A DNA stretch of 21,082 nt from CADDYX01 sp045809925 (GCA_045809925.1 JBJMWX010000064.1:1-21082), one strand, 5' to 3'; shown: positions 7,982 to 16,112, counted from the first letter of the stretch. Notes: generated from the letters alone by a model not told the origin. Made by a program: numbers and translations.

Positions 7982-9529
7982 ATGCCCCGGAAGACCACGC
8001 GACGCGCGGAGCTCGTCATCATCCGCGAGGGCAATGACGGGGCGCGCGAGTCTCTCGCCGTGCCTGAAAAGGAGCGGCGCCTGAACTTCGGCAACCGCTG
8101 GAACTACGCGCCGGCACCGGAAGCGTATGACTACATCGACATCAAGCCGCGGTATTCGCTCTTTATTGGAGGAAAGTTCGTTAGGCCGAGGTCGGGCCGC
8201 TATTTTGATTCGATCAATCCGGCGACGGAAGAGAAGCTGGCCGAGATAGCGGAAGCGAACGGGAAGGATGTAGATGCGGCCGTTTCAGCCGCACGCCGCG
8301 CTTATCAAAAGACCTGGCGAAGTATGCCGGGACGCGAGCGCGGCAAATACCTCTATCGCATTGCGCGTCTGGTTCAGGAGAAATCGAGAGAGCTCGCTGT
8401 GCTCGAGACGATGGACGGCGGGAAAACAATCAAGGAATCGCGCGACATAGATCTGCCGCTTCTTGCCGCACATTTCTTCTGCTACGCCGGCTGGGCGGAC
8501 AAATTGCAGTACGCATTCCCGGGCAGGCGCGCGGAACCACTCGGCGTCGCGGGCCAGATCATCCCGTGGAATTTCCCGCTCCTGATGGCGGCATGGAAGC
8601 TTGCGCCTGCGCTGGCCTGCGGCAACACGGTCGTGCTCAAGCCTGCCGAAACGACCAGCATCACCGCGCTGCACCTGGCCGAGATTTTGCAGGAAGCAGA
8701 GCTGCCCGACGGCGTCGTCAATATCGTGACCGGTGCCGGCGAAACCGGCCGCGCGATTGTCGATCACCCCGACGTCGACAAGATCGCGTTCACCGGCTCG
8801 ACCGAAGTGGGGAAACGCATTTTGCAAAGCGTCGCCGGCACGAACAAGAAGCTGACGCTCGAGCTCGGCGGCAAGGCGGCCAATATCATCTTCGAAGACG
8901 CGGCACTCGACCAGGCGGTGGAAGGCATCATCAGCGGGATCTATTTCAACCAGGGACATGTCTGCTGTGCCGGCTCCCGTTTGTTCGTCCAGGAGGGCGT
9001 TTTCCCGCAGGTGATCCGCAAGCTGCGCGATCGCATTTCAACCCTGCGCGTCGGCAACCCACTCGACAAAAACACCGACATCGGAGCGATCAATTCGAGA
9101 AAACAGCTCGAGAAAATTTGCGAACTGGTCGACAGCGGCTTGAAAGAAGGCGCCGAACTGGTCCAGCCGCGTCTTGAGCTACCGGCCAAGGGCTACTGGT
9201 ATCCGCCGAGCTTCTTCACAGGAGTAACCGCTTCACACCGCATCGCGCAGGAAGAAATCTTTGGGCCGGTCCTAAGCGTCATGACCTTTCGTACCCCGGA
9301 AGAAGCGATCGAGCGCGCCAATAACACGCCGTACGGGCTAAGCGCCGGTGTCTGGACCGACAAAGGCAGCAAGATCTTTAAGGTCGCGAGCAAGCTGCGG
9401 GCGGGCGTGGTCTGGGCGAACACCTACAACAAGTTCGACCCTACGAGCCCCTTCGGCGGATATAAGGAAAGTGGATTTGGTCGGGAAGGCGGCGTGCACG
9501 GCCTGCTGCCCTACGTGCAACTGAAGTAA
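7982..9529 (+). CDS. NAD(P)-dependent aldehyde dehydrogenase
   Basis: The product is 515 residues and oxidises an aldehyde to the acid in the cytoplasm. The ALDH fold starts near residue 58 (YSLFIGGKFV). It shows PWNFPL with Asn197, the cofactor Lys in VLKPAE (220), FTGSTEVGK (270-278), Glu294 in LELGGK, and catalytic Cys328 in GHVCCAGSR, where His replaces the usual Gln. EEIFGPV and SPFGGYKESGFGRE follow near the C-terminus. About 57 extra N-terminal residues (MPRKTTRRAELVIIREG...) precede the domain; the first half is basic and may be linker. No later in-frame ATG precedes the domain, so ATG 7982 is kept. Proximity to deoC suggests acetaldehyde as substrate, an inference. It converges with the reductase gene across only 16 bases. 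Confidence 0.95.
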   Translation: MPRKTTRRAELVIIREGNDGARESLAVPEKERRLNFGNRWNYAPAPEAYDYIDIKPRYSLFIGGKFVRPRSGRYFDSINPATEEKLAEIAEANGKDVDAAVSAARRAYQKTWRSMPGRERGKYLYRIARLVQEKSRELAVLETMDGGKTIKESRDIDLPLLAAHFFCYAGWADKLQYAFPGRRAEPLGVAGQIIPWNFPLLMAAWKLAPALACGNTVVLKPAETTSITALHLAEILQEAELPDGVVNIVTGAGETGRAIVDHPDVDKIAFTGSTEVGKRILQSVAGTNKKLTLELGGKAANIIFEDAALDQAVEGIISGIYFNQGHVCCAGSRLFVQEGVFPQVIRKLRDRISTLRVGNPLDKNTDIGAINSRKQLEKICELVDSGLKEGAELVQPRLELPAKGYWYPPSFFTGVTASHRIAQEEIFGPVLSVMTFRTPEEAIERANNTPYGLSAGVWTDKGSKIFKVASKLRAGVVWANTYNKFDPTSPFGGYKESGFGREGGVHGLLPYVQLK

Positions 9530-9545
9530 GCGGCCTGCTTACAAC

Positions 9546-10073
9546 TCAGGGACGGTCATACGTGAGCTGAACGATCCCGCTCGTGAAAGGCTTCGCCTCA
9601 ACGAACCGGAGTGGATCGGCAGGGCCGGAATGGGCCGCAAAGAGTGGGATACCTGAACCGAGAAGGATAGGAAAGACCGAGATGATGTAGCGGGATATTA
9701 AACCATCCGCATGGAACGAAGCTGCGAGCTTGCCACCACCCATTAGCCAGACCCGACGAAAACCGCGCGAGGCCAGCAATGCGGCGACTTCAGCAGGAGT
9801 CTTTGAAGTGAGGGTGATACTCGGATGCAGCACTCGCAGGTTTCGTTTCGTGAAAACCCATGACGGCGTCTCAGGCGACGGCCAGTGACCGAGTTTCAGA
9901 GCAAACTCATAAGTGTGGCTACCGAGCAGAAGTGCATCTACCGACGCCGCTACCTCAGTAGCCCCGAGATCCTCTCCCGCGCGGTGGAAGGACGAAAGCC
10001 AGTCGACGCTGCCGTCGGCTGTTGCTATATAGCCGTCGAGGCTGCTGGCAACGTAGTAAACAACCTCAAGCAT
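9546..10073 (-). CDS. DHFR/RibD C-terminal-like reductase family protein
   Basis: The product is 175 residues, the usual size of YwjB/YyaP-type proteins of the RibD_C/DHFR superfamily. The start VVYYVASSLDGYIATADGSV matches the family's N-terminal strand and the SxDGxIA motif. LLLGSHTYEF, VFTKRNL, and VWLMGGGKLAASF (nucleotide-binding GGG) with ISVFPILLGSGIPLF are also family features. These proteins probably bind NADPH and reduce small molecules; most have no known substrate, and this one is not called as folate or riboflavin enzyme. The start is ATG 10073, followed downstream on the minus strand only by the convergent aldehyde dehydrogenase. It is the first of a minus-strand run with few recognisable products. 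Confidence 0.88.
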   Translation of the reverse strand: MLEVVYYVASSLDGYIATADGSVDWLSSFHRAGEDLGATEVAASVDALLLGSHTYEFALKLGHWPSPETPSWVFTKRNLRVLHPSITLTSKTPAEVAALLASRGFRRVWLMGGGKLAASFHADGLISRYIISVFPILLGSGIPLFAAHSGPADPLRFVEAKPFTSGIVQLTYDRP

Positions 10074-10436
10074 CAGCCCAACCGCTAGCTAGGTAAACGG
10101 AATTTCAAGCTGACGGTTCATTAGGCCCGAACTTCACCGTTCACGCGACAGAGATAAACTCTTCTGCAGTGACTCGCGCCTGCCTGAGAACCCTGGCAAG
10201 TGTTCCAAGCTTGAGCGCAGTGCGCTGGAACAACGCAGCCGACTGCGTCGCGCCGCATGACAGTATGGCTGCCGCGCTGGCGAATGATCGCAAACCCGAG
10301 GTGATCTCGGAAGCGGTGTGGGATGTGGAAGTCACTTAACGAGATCCGAGATCAGCGTGTCCGAGCTTCGGATGTGTTCGCGAGCGAGAGCTTTCGTAGT
10401 TCGCTGCCTCGGCGGGTTAGATGCTGTTGCGTGGTT
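10074..10436. other. Intergenic stretch with one doubtful minus-strand ORF
   Basis: There are 363 bases between two minus-strand genes. A GTG-started frame of 64 codons (10141-10335, minus) reads GLRSFASAAAILSCGATQS and then LFQRTALKLGTLARVLRQAR. It has plausible composition, but I cannot match it to a family and no ribosome-binding site is visible. It may be a remnant or a small orphan gene. Nothing else (tRNA, clear hairpin, repeat) stands out. Confidence 0.35.
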
Positions 10437-10667
10437 TCACGGCTGCTTCTGCGCCTGATCTCGATGCATCGGTGCCCACGTGCCATCGGACTGAAGAACG
10501 AAACCCTGCGGCTTTGTTGGATCAACGCCGGTCTGCTCATGGATGTGCTTCGTAAGTTGCACGATCTCTTCTGTACTCAGCGCACGATGCGCGCGCGCGT
10601 CAATTACGACGGCGACAATGATGCCAACGAGGACGACAACGCTCGCGACAACAGCTCTGGAATTCAT
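10437..10667 (-). CDS. Small single-pass membrane-anchored protein, unknown
   Basis: The product is 76 residues from the ATG at 10667. It begins MNSRAVVASVVVLVGIIVAV, an N-terminal hydrophobic helix or uncleaved signal (residues ~4-22), followed by a soluble tail (STEEIVQLTKHIHEQTGVDP, then KPQGFVLQSDGTWAPMHRDQ). A short exported or periplasm-facing domain is likely. I do not recognise the family. The frame also reads upstream to 10691, but the hydrophobic start favours 10667. It is flanked by unassigned DNA on both sides, and no Shine-Dalgarno is evident. The composition (helix plus a coherent polar tail) argues that it is a real gene. Confidence 0.55.
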   Translation of the reverse strand: MNSRAVVASVVVLVGIIVAVVIDARAHRALSTEEIVQLTKHIHEQTGVDPTKPQGFVLQSDGTWAPMHRDQAQKQP

Positions 10668-10773
10668 AAGAAACTCTGGAGCAGCAAACAAGCCAGCGTG
10701 GCAATCGACCTTGCCGAGCGCTCTAGCCTCTTACGAGAGACAAGATCGGCGACTCCCAACTCCGAGTGTGGCC

Positions 10774-10813
10774 GCGAGCCACCGCTTTCGCGATTGGCGC
10801 GGCCTCGGCTCGC
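10774..10813 (-). terminator. Inverted repeat after the orphan 160-residue gene
   Basis: GCGAGCC (10774-10780) is the exact reverse complement of GGCTCGC (10807-10813), with a 26-base loop. It lies directly downstream of the minus-strand TAG stop at 10813-10815. A terminator-like role is inferred from position; no T-run is present. Confidence 0.35.
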
Positions 10814-11295
10814 TAGCCAATCCATTTCGTGCTTTGCAGAATTGCTTCGACATCATTTCTAATCTCGGGTGCCGGTGCCCCTGGGCCCTGAAGATTGAAG
10901 CAAATCATGCAGTTGGCTCTCTTTACCCACCAATCAATCCAGGTGAAATCCTCGGAGTAACGTCCATAGCTCTTTCCCACACAGTCACCAATGGCGAAAT
11001 CCGTAAGAGCGACGCCGGTTCTGTGTGACTCGGCGAGGTCGGCGAGGTCTTCCGGTTCGCCATGGTCCTGCGTGTGAAAAAGAAACTGATGCTCTCCCAT
11101 TCTCACCTCAAAACTATTCCGTAATTTCCTGATGGTTTCCCAGTCAGGCTGGAACTTGTCGAGAACCTCTGTGACAAGCGGATCATCGGGTGGATTGTCG
11201 AAAAAGGCGCGCTGCTCTCGATAGTGATCGTGTTCGATAACGTCGTACTTTTCAGGCACGCACACCTCGAAGCTACCGGATCGTATTCGGCGCAT
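10813..11295 (-). CDS. Conserved-looking hypothetical protein (160 residues)
   Basis: The product is soluble and acidic, beginning MRRIRSGSFEVCVPEKYDVI. It has no signal or membrane helix. Tyr/Trp-rich stretches (YSEDFTWIDWWVKRANCMIC) and an acidic middle (EPEDLADLAESH) look like a folded domain. I do not recognise the family. Size, acidity and the small upstream ORF overlapping by 23 bases would fit an immunity-type or antitoxin partner, but that is speculation. The start is ATG 11295, inside the end of the upstream frame, which would suit translational coupling. Confidence 0.6.
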   Translation of the reverse strand: MRRIRSGSFEVCVPEKYDVIEHDHYREQRAFFDNPPDDPLVTEVLDKFQPDWETIRKLRNSFEVRMGEHQFLFHTQDHGEPEDLADLAESHRTGVALTDFAIGDCVGKSYGRYSEDFTWIDWWVKRANCMICFNLQGPGAPAPEIRNDVEAILQSTKWIG

Positions 11296-11458
11296 GACGT
11301 TTCGCCATCAGGCTGCCCATCAAGTCTGTGGCCGCTGCGATGACAGCAGCACCCTTCGGGTCGGCTGCCAAATCGACAAACGGCCCCTGACCGAAACAAA
11401 TACCGCCGGGACAAGAGCGCGCGTCCCTCGAAGTAGGAGTGTGCAAATCACATTTCAA
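11273..11458 (-). CDS. Doubtful small ORF or gene remnant overlapping the orphan gene
   Basis: The frame gives 61 codons from a TTG at 11458, containing RSCPGGICFGQGPFVDLAAD and then GAAVIAAATDLMGSLMAKRH. It is in the same frame as, and directly follows, the TGA of the DUF3592-like gene (11501-11503), with no stop in between. Its end overlaps the next gene's start by 23 bases. The protein-like composition suggests coding DNA, either a short gene or the tail of a decayed one. No ATG or ribosome-binding site supports the start. Confidence 0.3.
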   Translation of the reverse strand: MKCDLHTPTSRDARSCPGGICFGQGPFVDLAADPKGAAVIAAATDLMGSLMAKRHAPNTIR

Positions 11459-11500
11459 AAGTGGAGCGTACAGCGGTCCGCTGTTCGCTCCAGCGCATGG

Positions 11501-11959
11501 TCAGGCTATTCGATCATCGGTGCGCATTCTGTCACTGAAATCAAATGCCCACTTGCTTCGCGGCTCGATGACCGCCATCACTGCAAAAAACTCCAGGAAC
11601 ATCACGATGATCAACACCGGCAATCCTTCGACAACGGCCTGCGGCTTGTACAGCAGCGAAATCGACGGATGGGAGACTGAAAAATATACAGGTGACTCAT
11701 CACCCGGCTGCACCCCGCTGTAACGCGCGTCCTGCCAGTTTCTGGAACTCGCGCCGATATATTCTCTGCCGTTCACGACGTACCGGTAAACGAACCGCCC
11801 ATGGCCGCTCCAATGTTTCTTGATCAGCGTGGCTATTGCCTGCTGACTATCGGTTCGTAACCAATAATTGGCCCACGCGGAATGTGCTTGGACGAACAAA
11901 AAGTACCCGAGTCCTATCGCAATTACCAAACTCGGCAATCTTGGGACGAACGAGCGCAT
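11501..11959 (-). CDS. DUF3592-like membrane protein
   Basis: The product is 152 residues from the ATG at 11959, four bases after the TAG of the upstream glycosyltransferase; the longer reading to 12043 would overlap that gene. Helix 1 is near residues 8-27 (LPSLVIAIGLGYFLFVQAHS) and helix 2 near 112-130 (VVEGLPVLIIVMFLEFFAVM). Between them lies a soluble domain with RFVYRYVVNGREYIGASSRN and VYFSVSHPSISLL. This helix-beta-domain-helix plan matches DUF3592-type proteins, which have no known function. Base composition is lower in GC than in neighbouring metabolic genes. Family assignment is moderately sure. Confidence 0.65.
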   Translation of the reverse strand: MRSFVPRLPSLVIAIGLGYFLFVQAHSAWANYWLRTDSQQAIATLIKKHWSGHGRFVYRYVVNGREYIGASSRNWQDARYSGVQPGDESPVYFSVSHPSISLLYKPQAVVEGLPVLIIVMFLEFFAVMAVIEPRSKWAFDFSDRMRTDDRIA

Positions 11960-11963
11960 AGGC

Positions 11964-13598
11964 CTAGCGAGATATAGACGAAAGTTCGCAATTAAAGACG
12001 AACATTTTTTCGTCTGTTTCTGAGTCGCAGACGGACGAACCAACGATGGGTGAAGAGTTCACACCGGCAACACGGGCAGGTGAAACAGCATAGACCCTGA
12101 CGATCGGACTAAGACCGCCGCCGACGGCTCGCGCGGGCTTCGCTTCGAAGAGCAATGTGCCTGAGGAAAAGATTTCCTCGTACCCGGCGCGACGGCGACG
12201 GTAGGATTCACGCACGGTGGTATTGACCGGATGACGAGTGAAGAGCCGGCCGTAGGCTTCGTCGCAGGTCACGACGTGAGTGACCCCTTTGGCGCGAAGC
12301 TCCGCGATCGAGCCAAGATCGGTGACGAAGAAATCGGACGGAGTCAGTAGCTTTTGCGCTATAACCGGTGCGAAGTGAAGGCCGAAGCCGGACGCGTCGA
12401 GGTGGGCAGGGCGATCCTGGGCAATGACTGCGCCAGGAGGGAGGTTGTCGCGGATCCAGGCGCGAAGCTGCACCCGCGTTTCGTTTTCGAGCTCGTGAAA
12501 GATTGCGCGGTCCAACGGTATCGCCGTTCCGACAAGCGCAACGAACATGACCAAAGTCGCGGCTGAGCGCGCTGCCGGTGTTCGAAGGAACCGGGTTAGC
12601 TCGACGACGGCCAGTCCGGCCATGACATAGATCGCGACGGTCAGTGGCAGGAGATGCCGGTCGAGAAGAAAACGCGACAAACTTAGAAGGAATAGATAGA
12701 CCGGAGCACCGTACACGAGCAGGAACGTCGCGCGCGGAAGCTGTCGATAACTGTGAAGCGCGACGATGAAATAGATCGCCGCCAGAACTACGATCAAGGG
12801 GCTGATATTCGCGGCCAGCATTTCCCAGAGCGGACTGGAGAGGAGGATGCCATCTATCAAGCCACGATGACCCGCCAGTGGATGACCGACTTCAAATCCG
12901 ATGCCGACAAGAAAGCGCCAGGGATGAAGAAGGACGCGGTAATTAATGGCAAGCCAGCAGAAGACAAGGGCTATCGTGAAAGCGCGCAGCGATCTGGCGT
13001 CCTTTTCCGGCGCCGGCCGCGCACGCAGTAACCAGTAGGTCACGGGAACTGCGACAAAGCCGACGTACTTGGCTGAAACTGCCAATGCAGCGGTAACGCC
13101 GAGCAAAACCGCCCCGCCCTGGCCCGGTCGGCAGTCATAGAACCAGACGGCGAGCAGATAGGCGGCGGCGGTAAACACGAGGGCGGTGTCTTCTTTGAAG
13201 TAATGGGCGAGAAGGAGAAGCTGCGGACAGGCAAGCACCGCCGCACCTACCACGGTCGCGGCTCGGAGATCGGAGCGATAGGAAGTGTAGGCGAGGAGCG
13301 AGAGAAGGACTACGGTTCCAGCAGCGAATGCCGCGGACACGACACGCCCGGTCAGGACCATCTCCTGCACAGCGGGGACTTGACGGCTTAGGCGCATAAC
13401 CAAGTCAGTCGCGGTGACGAGCAGCAGCGGTTGGCGATAGCTAAGATGACCATCGAGGAACTGAGCAGCCTTCGGAACTTCGTCGGCGTGCAGTTCGACC
13501 GGCAGGTGGTTATCGCGCGTGTAGAAGAACATCGCGGCCACGAAGAGGACAACACACCAGCCAGACAAAGCCGCGAAGTGGATCCGCGACCGTTTCAT
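11964..13598 (-). CDS. GT39/PMT-like membrane glycosyltransferase
   Basis: The product is 544 residues with about ten or more hydrophobic helices through residue ~365, then a soluble C-terminal ~180 residues. The first loop carries VELHADEVPKAAQF (Asp39-Glu40), the acidic pair expected in GT39/ArnT/PMT enzymes; HYFKEDTALV is a second family-like motif. Such enzymes transfer a sugar from a polyprenyl-phosphate donor to lipid, protein or glycan on the outer face of the inner membrane; donor and acceptor are unknown here. I chose ATG 13598 (MKRSRIHFAAL); an in-frame GTG at 13622 would add eight residues. It sits between the GYF_2 protein gene and the DUF3592-like gene, probably co-transcribed. 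Confidence 0.82.
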   Translation of the reverse strand: MKRSRIHFAALSGWCVVLFVAAMFFYTRDNHLPVELHADEVPKAAQFLDGHLSYRQPLLLVTATDLVMRLSRQVPAVQEMVLTGRVVSAAFAAGTVVLLSLLAYTSYRSDLRAATVVGAAVLACPQLLLLAHYFKEDTALVFTAAAYLLAVWFYDCRPGQGGAVLLGVTAALAVSAKYVGFVAVPVTYWLLRARPAPEKDARSLRAFTIALVFCWLAINYRVLLHPWRFLVGIGFEVGHPLAGHRGLIDGILLSSPLWEMLAANISPLIVVLAAIYFIVALHSYRQLPRATFLLVYGAPVYLFLLSLSRFLLDRHLLPLTVAIYVMAGLAVVELTRFLRTPAARSAATLVMFVALVGTAIPLDRAIFHELENETRVQLRAWIRDNLPPGAVIAQDRPAHLDASGFGLHFAPVIAQKLLTPSDFFVTDLGSIAELRAKGVTHVVTCDEAYGRLFTRHPVNTTVRESYRRRRAGYEEIFSSGTLLFEAKPARAVGGGLSPIVRVYAVSPARVAGVNSSPIVGSSVCDSETDEKMFVFNCELSSISR

Positions 13599-13652
13599 GC
13601 CGAAGGCTGCACCGGCTCCCACAGTATTATGAATGCCTGCGCCAATTCCGTG

Positions 13653-14738
13653 CTAACGAGAATCGCCCGCCCGCGCATCGTAATAGACAACCACGAAAGC
13701 GGCGATGAGCAGCGGCCGGAGCAGCAGGTGCAACAGGGCCGTGGTGACGTTTGCGCCAAGGGTCAGCGCATCCGCGGGCGGCGACGCGGCCATCCGCTGC
13801 GCCAGCGCGAGCCCTTCGCTCGGATCGGTGATGCCGATGAAGCGGACGAGCGTAAACGGAAGCTGCGTCGCAGCGGTCGCGGTAAAGAGAATAAGGACCC
13901 AGAACGAGGCGACCATACCGCCGCGGTAAAGAGGGCGATTTAGAGGTGGTTCTTCGCGCCGGCTGCGCGCGAGGCGTTTGCTTTCGCGCAAGGCGGCGAC
14001 CCCGCCGAGATCACTGAGCACCCCGGTTTGCTGCCAAAAAAGGAAATTAATAAAAAGCCGGGCGTTCATGTAGATGGTGAACGTGCCGATGAGCAGGACG
14101 AGTAGAAACGAGAGAAGGCTCGGCTCGCCCGCGACGAGCGAAAGCATGGCGGAGAACGGTATGATCAGCCAGAAAGCGAAGCTGCCGTAGACGATTGTGG
14201 CCAGGAGCAGCATGCGCGTCCAAAGCCGTGCGCTGTTACGCAGCAAGTCCCGCCAGCGTGGTTGTTCTTTGTGCGCGGCGGCATCGGCCACGAGCTGCAT
14301 GCCGGCGGCGGTGAGCGGCCAGAGCGCGACCAACAAAGCGCAAACAGCGACCGCCACGCCGCTGATCGGCGGCAATGATGGACGAGTGCTGCCATCCAGC
14401 GCCGGCATCGTGAACGGGACAAGCTCCTGAAGGAAAAACGACGGCACCGCGGTGAGTAGTCCCAGTCCGATGAATTGAATGAAACCCCGGCGATAAATCC
14501 GCAGGGTCTCGCGCAGGATTTCGGGCCAGCTACGCCGGCGCACGACCGGATCGGCCGCCGGCTGAGTTCGCGGGAACAATTCTTCGATTGTGCCTGCGAT
14601 GCGCCAATCCGCCTCATCTGCCCGCCGGAGCTCGTTGGTCGCGATGAGGCGGCCTTCGCCCTGCCATTCGCGCAGAATGGCAAGACTGACCGGGCCATAG
14701 GTCTTGTCCTGCACGCGCACCAGCCATTCGTCGGTCAT
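13653..14738 (-). CDS. GYF_2-domain multi-pass membrane protein
   Basis: The product is 361 residues from the ATG at 14738. The frame runs on upstream to 14876, but the domain starts at MTDEWLVRVQDKTYGPVSLA, the typical opening of the GYF_2 (DUF4339) module (residues ~1-55, with DEADWRIAGTIEELF closing it). From about residue 80 it has several hydrophobic segments (FIQFIGLGLLTAVPSFFL; VAVAVCALLVALWPLTAAG; LLATIVYGSFAFWLIIPF; FWVLILFTATAATQLPF; LLRPLLIAAFVVVYYDA). Proteins with this plan are common in Planctomycetes/Verrucomicrobia-like genomes and have no defined function. It diverges from the exonuclease gene, with 179 bases between starts, and lies 54 bases before the glycosyltransferase start. 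Confidence 0.8.
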   Translation of the reverse strand: MTDEWLVRVQDKTYGPVSLAILREWQGEGRLIATNELRRADEADWRIAGTIEELFPRTQPAADPVVRRRSWPEILRETLRIYRRGFIQFIGLGLLTAVPSFFLQELVPFTMPALDGSTRPSLPPISGVAVAVCALLVALWPLTAAGMQLVADAAAHKEQPRWRDLLRNSARLWTRMLLLATIVYGSFAFWLIIPFSAMLSLVAGEPSLLSFLLVLLIGTFTIYMNARLFINFLFWQQTGVLSDLGGVAALRESKRLARSRREEPPLNRPLYRGGMVASFWVLILFTATAATQLPFTLVRFIGITDPSEGLALAQRMAASPPADALTLGANVTTALLHLLLRPLLIAAFVVVYYDARAGDSR

Positions 14739-14917
14739 CGCGCTGTTATTACCGATTGGCGTCGACGATGTCGAATCGATGGAGCGACGGAGGCGATGCG
14801 TGTCTCGATAAAGCGATGCGAAGGCAGGCATCTTCGCGGTTTGAAGATTCCTCGAATGACAGAAATGAAAACGCATTGGCAGCAGCGGAGTCAGCGACGG
14901 GTCCTACAGGACTCGAC

Positions 14918-15883
14918 ATGAGGCGAAGCGACGGCAAGATTGCGCGCGTGAAGCTGCTGCTGATCGACGGCCATTATTACGTTTACCGATCGTTCTTTGC
15001 GATCCTGAACCTCTCGAACTCGCGCGGTGAACCGACGAACGCGATCTTTGGTTTTGCAAAAACGCTGCGCCTGATGGTGAAGCATCTCCAGCCAGATCTC
15101 GGCGCGGTCTTTTGGGACGAAGGATTGCCCCAAAAACGGGTGGAGCTTCAGCCGGCCTACAAGGAGACGCGCAAGGAGATGCCGCCACCGATGGTTCCCC
15201 AGCTTGATTACATCCAGAACACGCTGACACGGCTGCTGGGATTCAAGAACATCTCGCTCCCGAATACTGAAGCGGACGACCTGATGGGCTGCTACGCCGT
15301 GGCCGCCTGCAAACGCGACATCGACGTCGTACTCGCGACCAACGACAAGGACTTGTTCCAGCTCGTTGGACCTTGCGTGAAAGTTTACACGACGGCGAAG
15401 GCCGATCTGGTTTCGCCAAAGGATGCGTTCGCGCTCCTCGGCGAAGCGGAGGTGACAGCCAAATGGGATGTGCCGCCAACCTTGATTGGCGATGTGCTCG
15501 CGATCGCAGGCGATTCGGTCGACAACATTCCGGGAGTCGGCATCGGACGGAAAGCGGCTGCGGCGCTGGTACGGGAACACGGCGGCCTGGAAGCTTTGTT
15601 GAACAATCTCGACGCGGTAAAAAGCCCGCGGACGCGAGAAAAGCTGATCGCGGCCCGGGACCAGATTCGCCAGAACCGCAAAATGGTCGAGCTGGATTGC
15701 TCGACTGAGCTGCCGTTGGCGATCGACGATTTGCGGATCACGCCCGATTATCCTGCCCTCATTGACGCGATGGAGAGGTGGGAGTTCCGGTCACTGCTCC
15801 AGGAGGTGCGGGACGAGGCGGCCAAGGCGACGGCGGCGGCGGCTGCACCTGGCAAGACCGAGCAAGCCGAGCTGTTGCTATAG
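14918..15883 (+). CDS. Free-standing 5'-3' exonuclease (DNA polymerase I N-terminal type)
   Basis: The product is 321 residues from the ATG at 14918 (ACAGGA lies nearby upstream; GTG 14948 is an alternative). Acidic metal-site residues of FEN/Pol I nucleases are visible: Asp17 in LIDGHYYVYRS, Asp67 in VFWDEG, Glu119-Ala-Asp121 region in TEADDLMG, Asp143 and Asp145 in TNDKDLFQLV, and Asp199 and Asp202 in AGDSVDNIPG. The helix-hairpin-helix GVGIGRKAAAALV follows. There is no polymerase domain: the frame ends after an Ala-rich tail (AAKATAAAAAPG). Free-standing versions (ExoIX/YpcP-like) help remove RNA primers and 5' flaps. Whether a full polA exists elsewhere cannot be seen. A 241-base spacer follows before nadC. 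Confidence 0.92.
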   Translation: MRRSDGKIARVKLLLIDGHYYVYRSFFAILNLSNSRGEPTNAIFGFAKTLRLMVKHLQPDLGAVFWDEGLPQKRVELQPAYKETRKEMPPPMVPQLDYIQNTLTRLLGFKNISLPNTEADDLMGCYAVAACKRDIDVVLATNDKDLFQLVGPCVKVYTTAKADLVSPKDAFALLGEAEVTAKWDVPPTLIGDVLAIAGDSVDNIPGVGIGRKAAAALVREHGGLEALLNNLDAVKSPRTREKLIAARDQIRQNRKMVELDCSTELPLAIDDLRITPDYPALIDAMERWEFRSLLQEVRDEAAKATAAAAAPGKTEQAELLL

Positions 15884-16103
15884 CGTCCGGGGTCTCCGCG
15901 GCAGGTCTGCGACCGGGCTGGCGGGCTGATCAGCTGGGACAGCGGTCGTTACAGCACCATCGCTTCCGCCGGAATCGTAGAATCCCGAAATTTTTTCGAA
16001 CGCGGCGAAACTGCGGGTGTCAAATCATACAGGTTAAGGCGATTCGGGCGGCGGCACGTTGGTCGTATTTGGATTGTTTCTCCTTGCGTGCGCTGCCCGA
16101 ATC

Positions 16104-16112
16104 TTTTTTTTT
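16104..16112 (+). other. Nine-base T run in the nadC leader
   Basis: Nine consecutive T residues lie 12 bases before the nadC ATG, unusual in this GC-rich DNA. They could be part of a promoter/leader or a slippage-prone tract. There is no stable stem directly before it, so an intrinsic terminator is unlikely. The rest of 15884-16124 holds no gene I can support; its start (CTATAGCGTCCGGGGTCTCC...) is only weakly palindromic. Confidence 0.4.

Noticed and set aside
8285..8959. Minus-strand 224-codon frame inside the aldehyde dehydrogenase
   Set aside because: Antisense shadow of a strongly conserved gene, with no recognisable product.
14739..14876. N-terminal extension of the GYF_2-domain protein
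   Set aside because: Low-complexity, Arg/Ser-rich sequence before the conserved domain start; ATG 14738 fits the family better.
16104..16112. Intrinsic terminator at the nine-T run
   Set aside because: No stable GC stem directly precedes the T run, and it lies only 12 bases before nadC.
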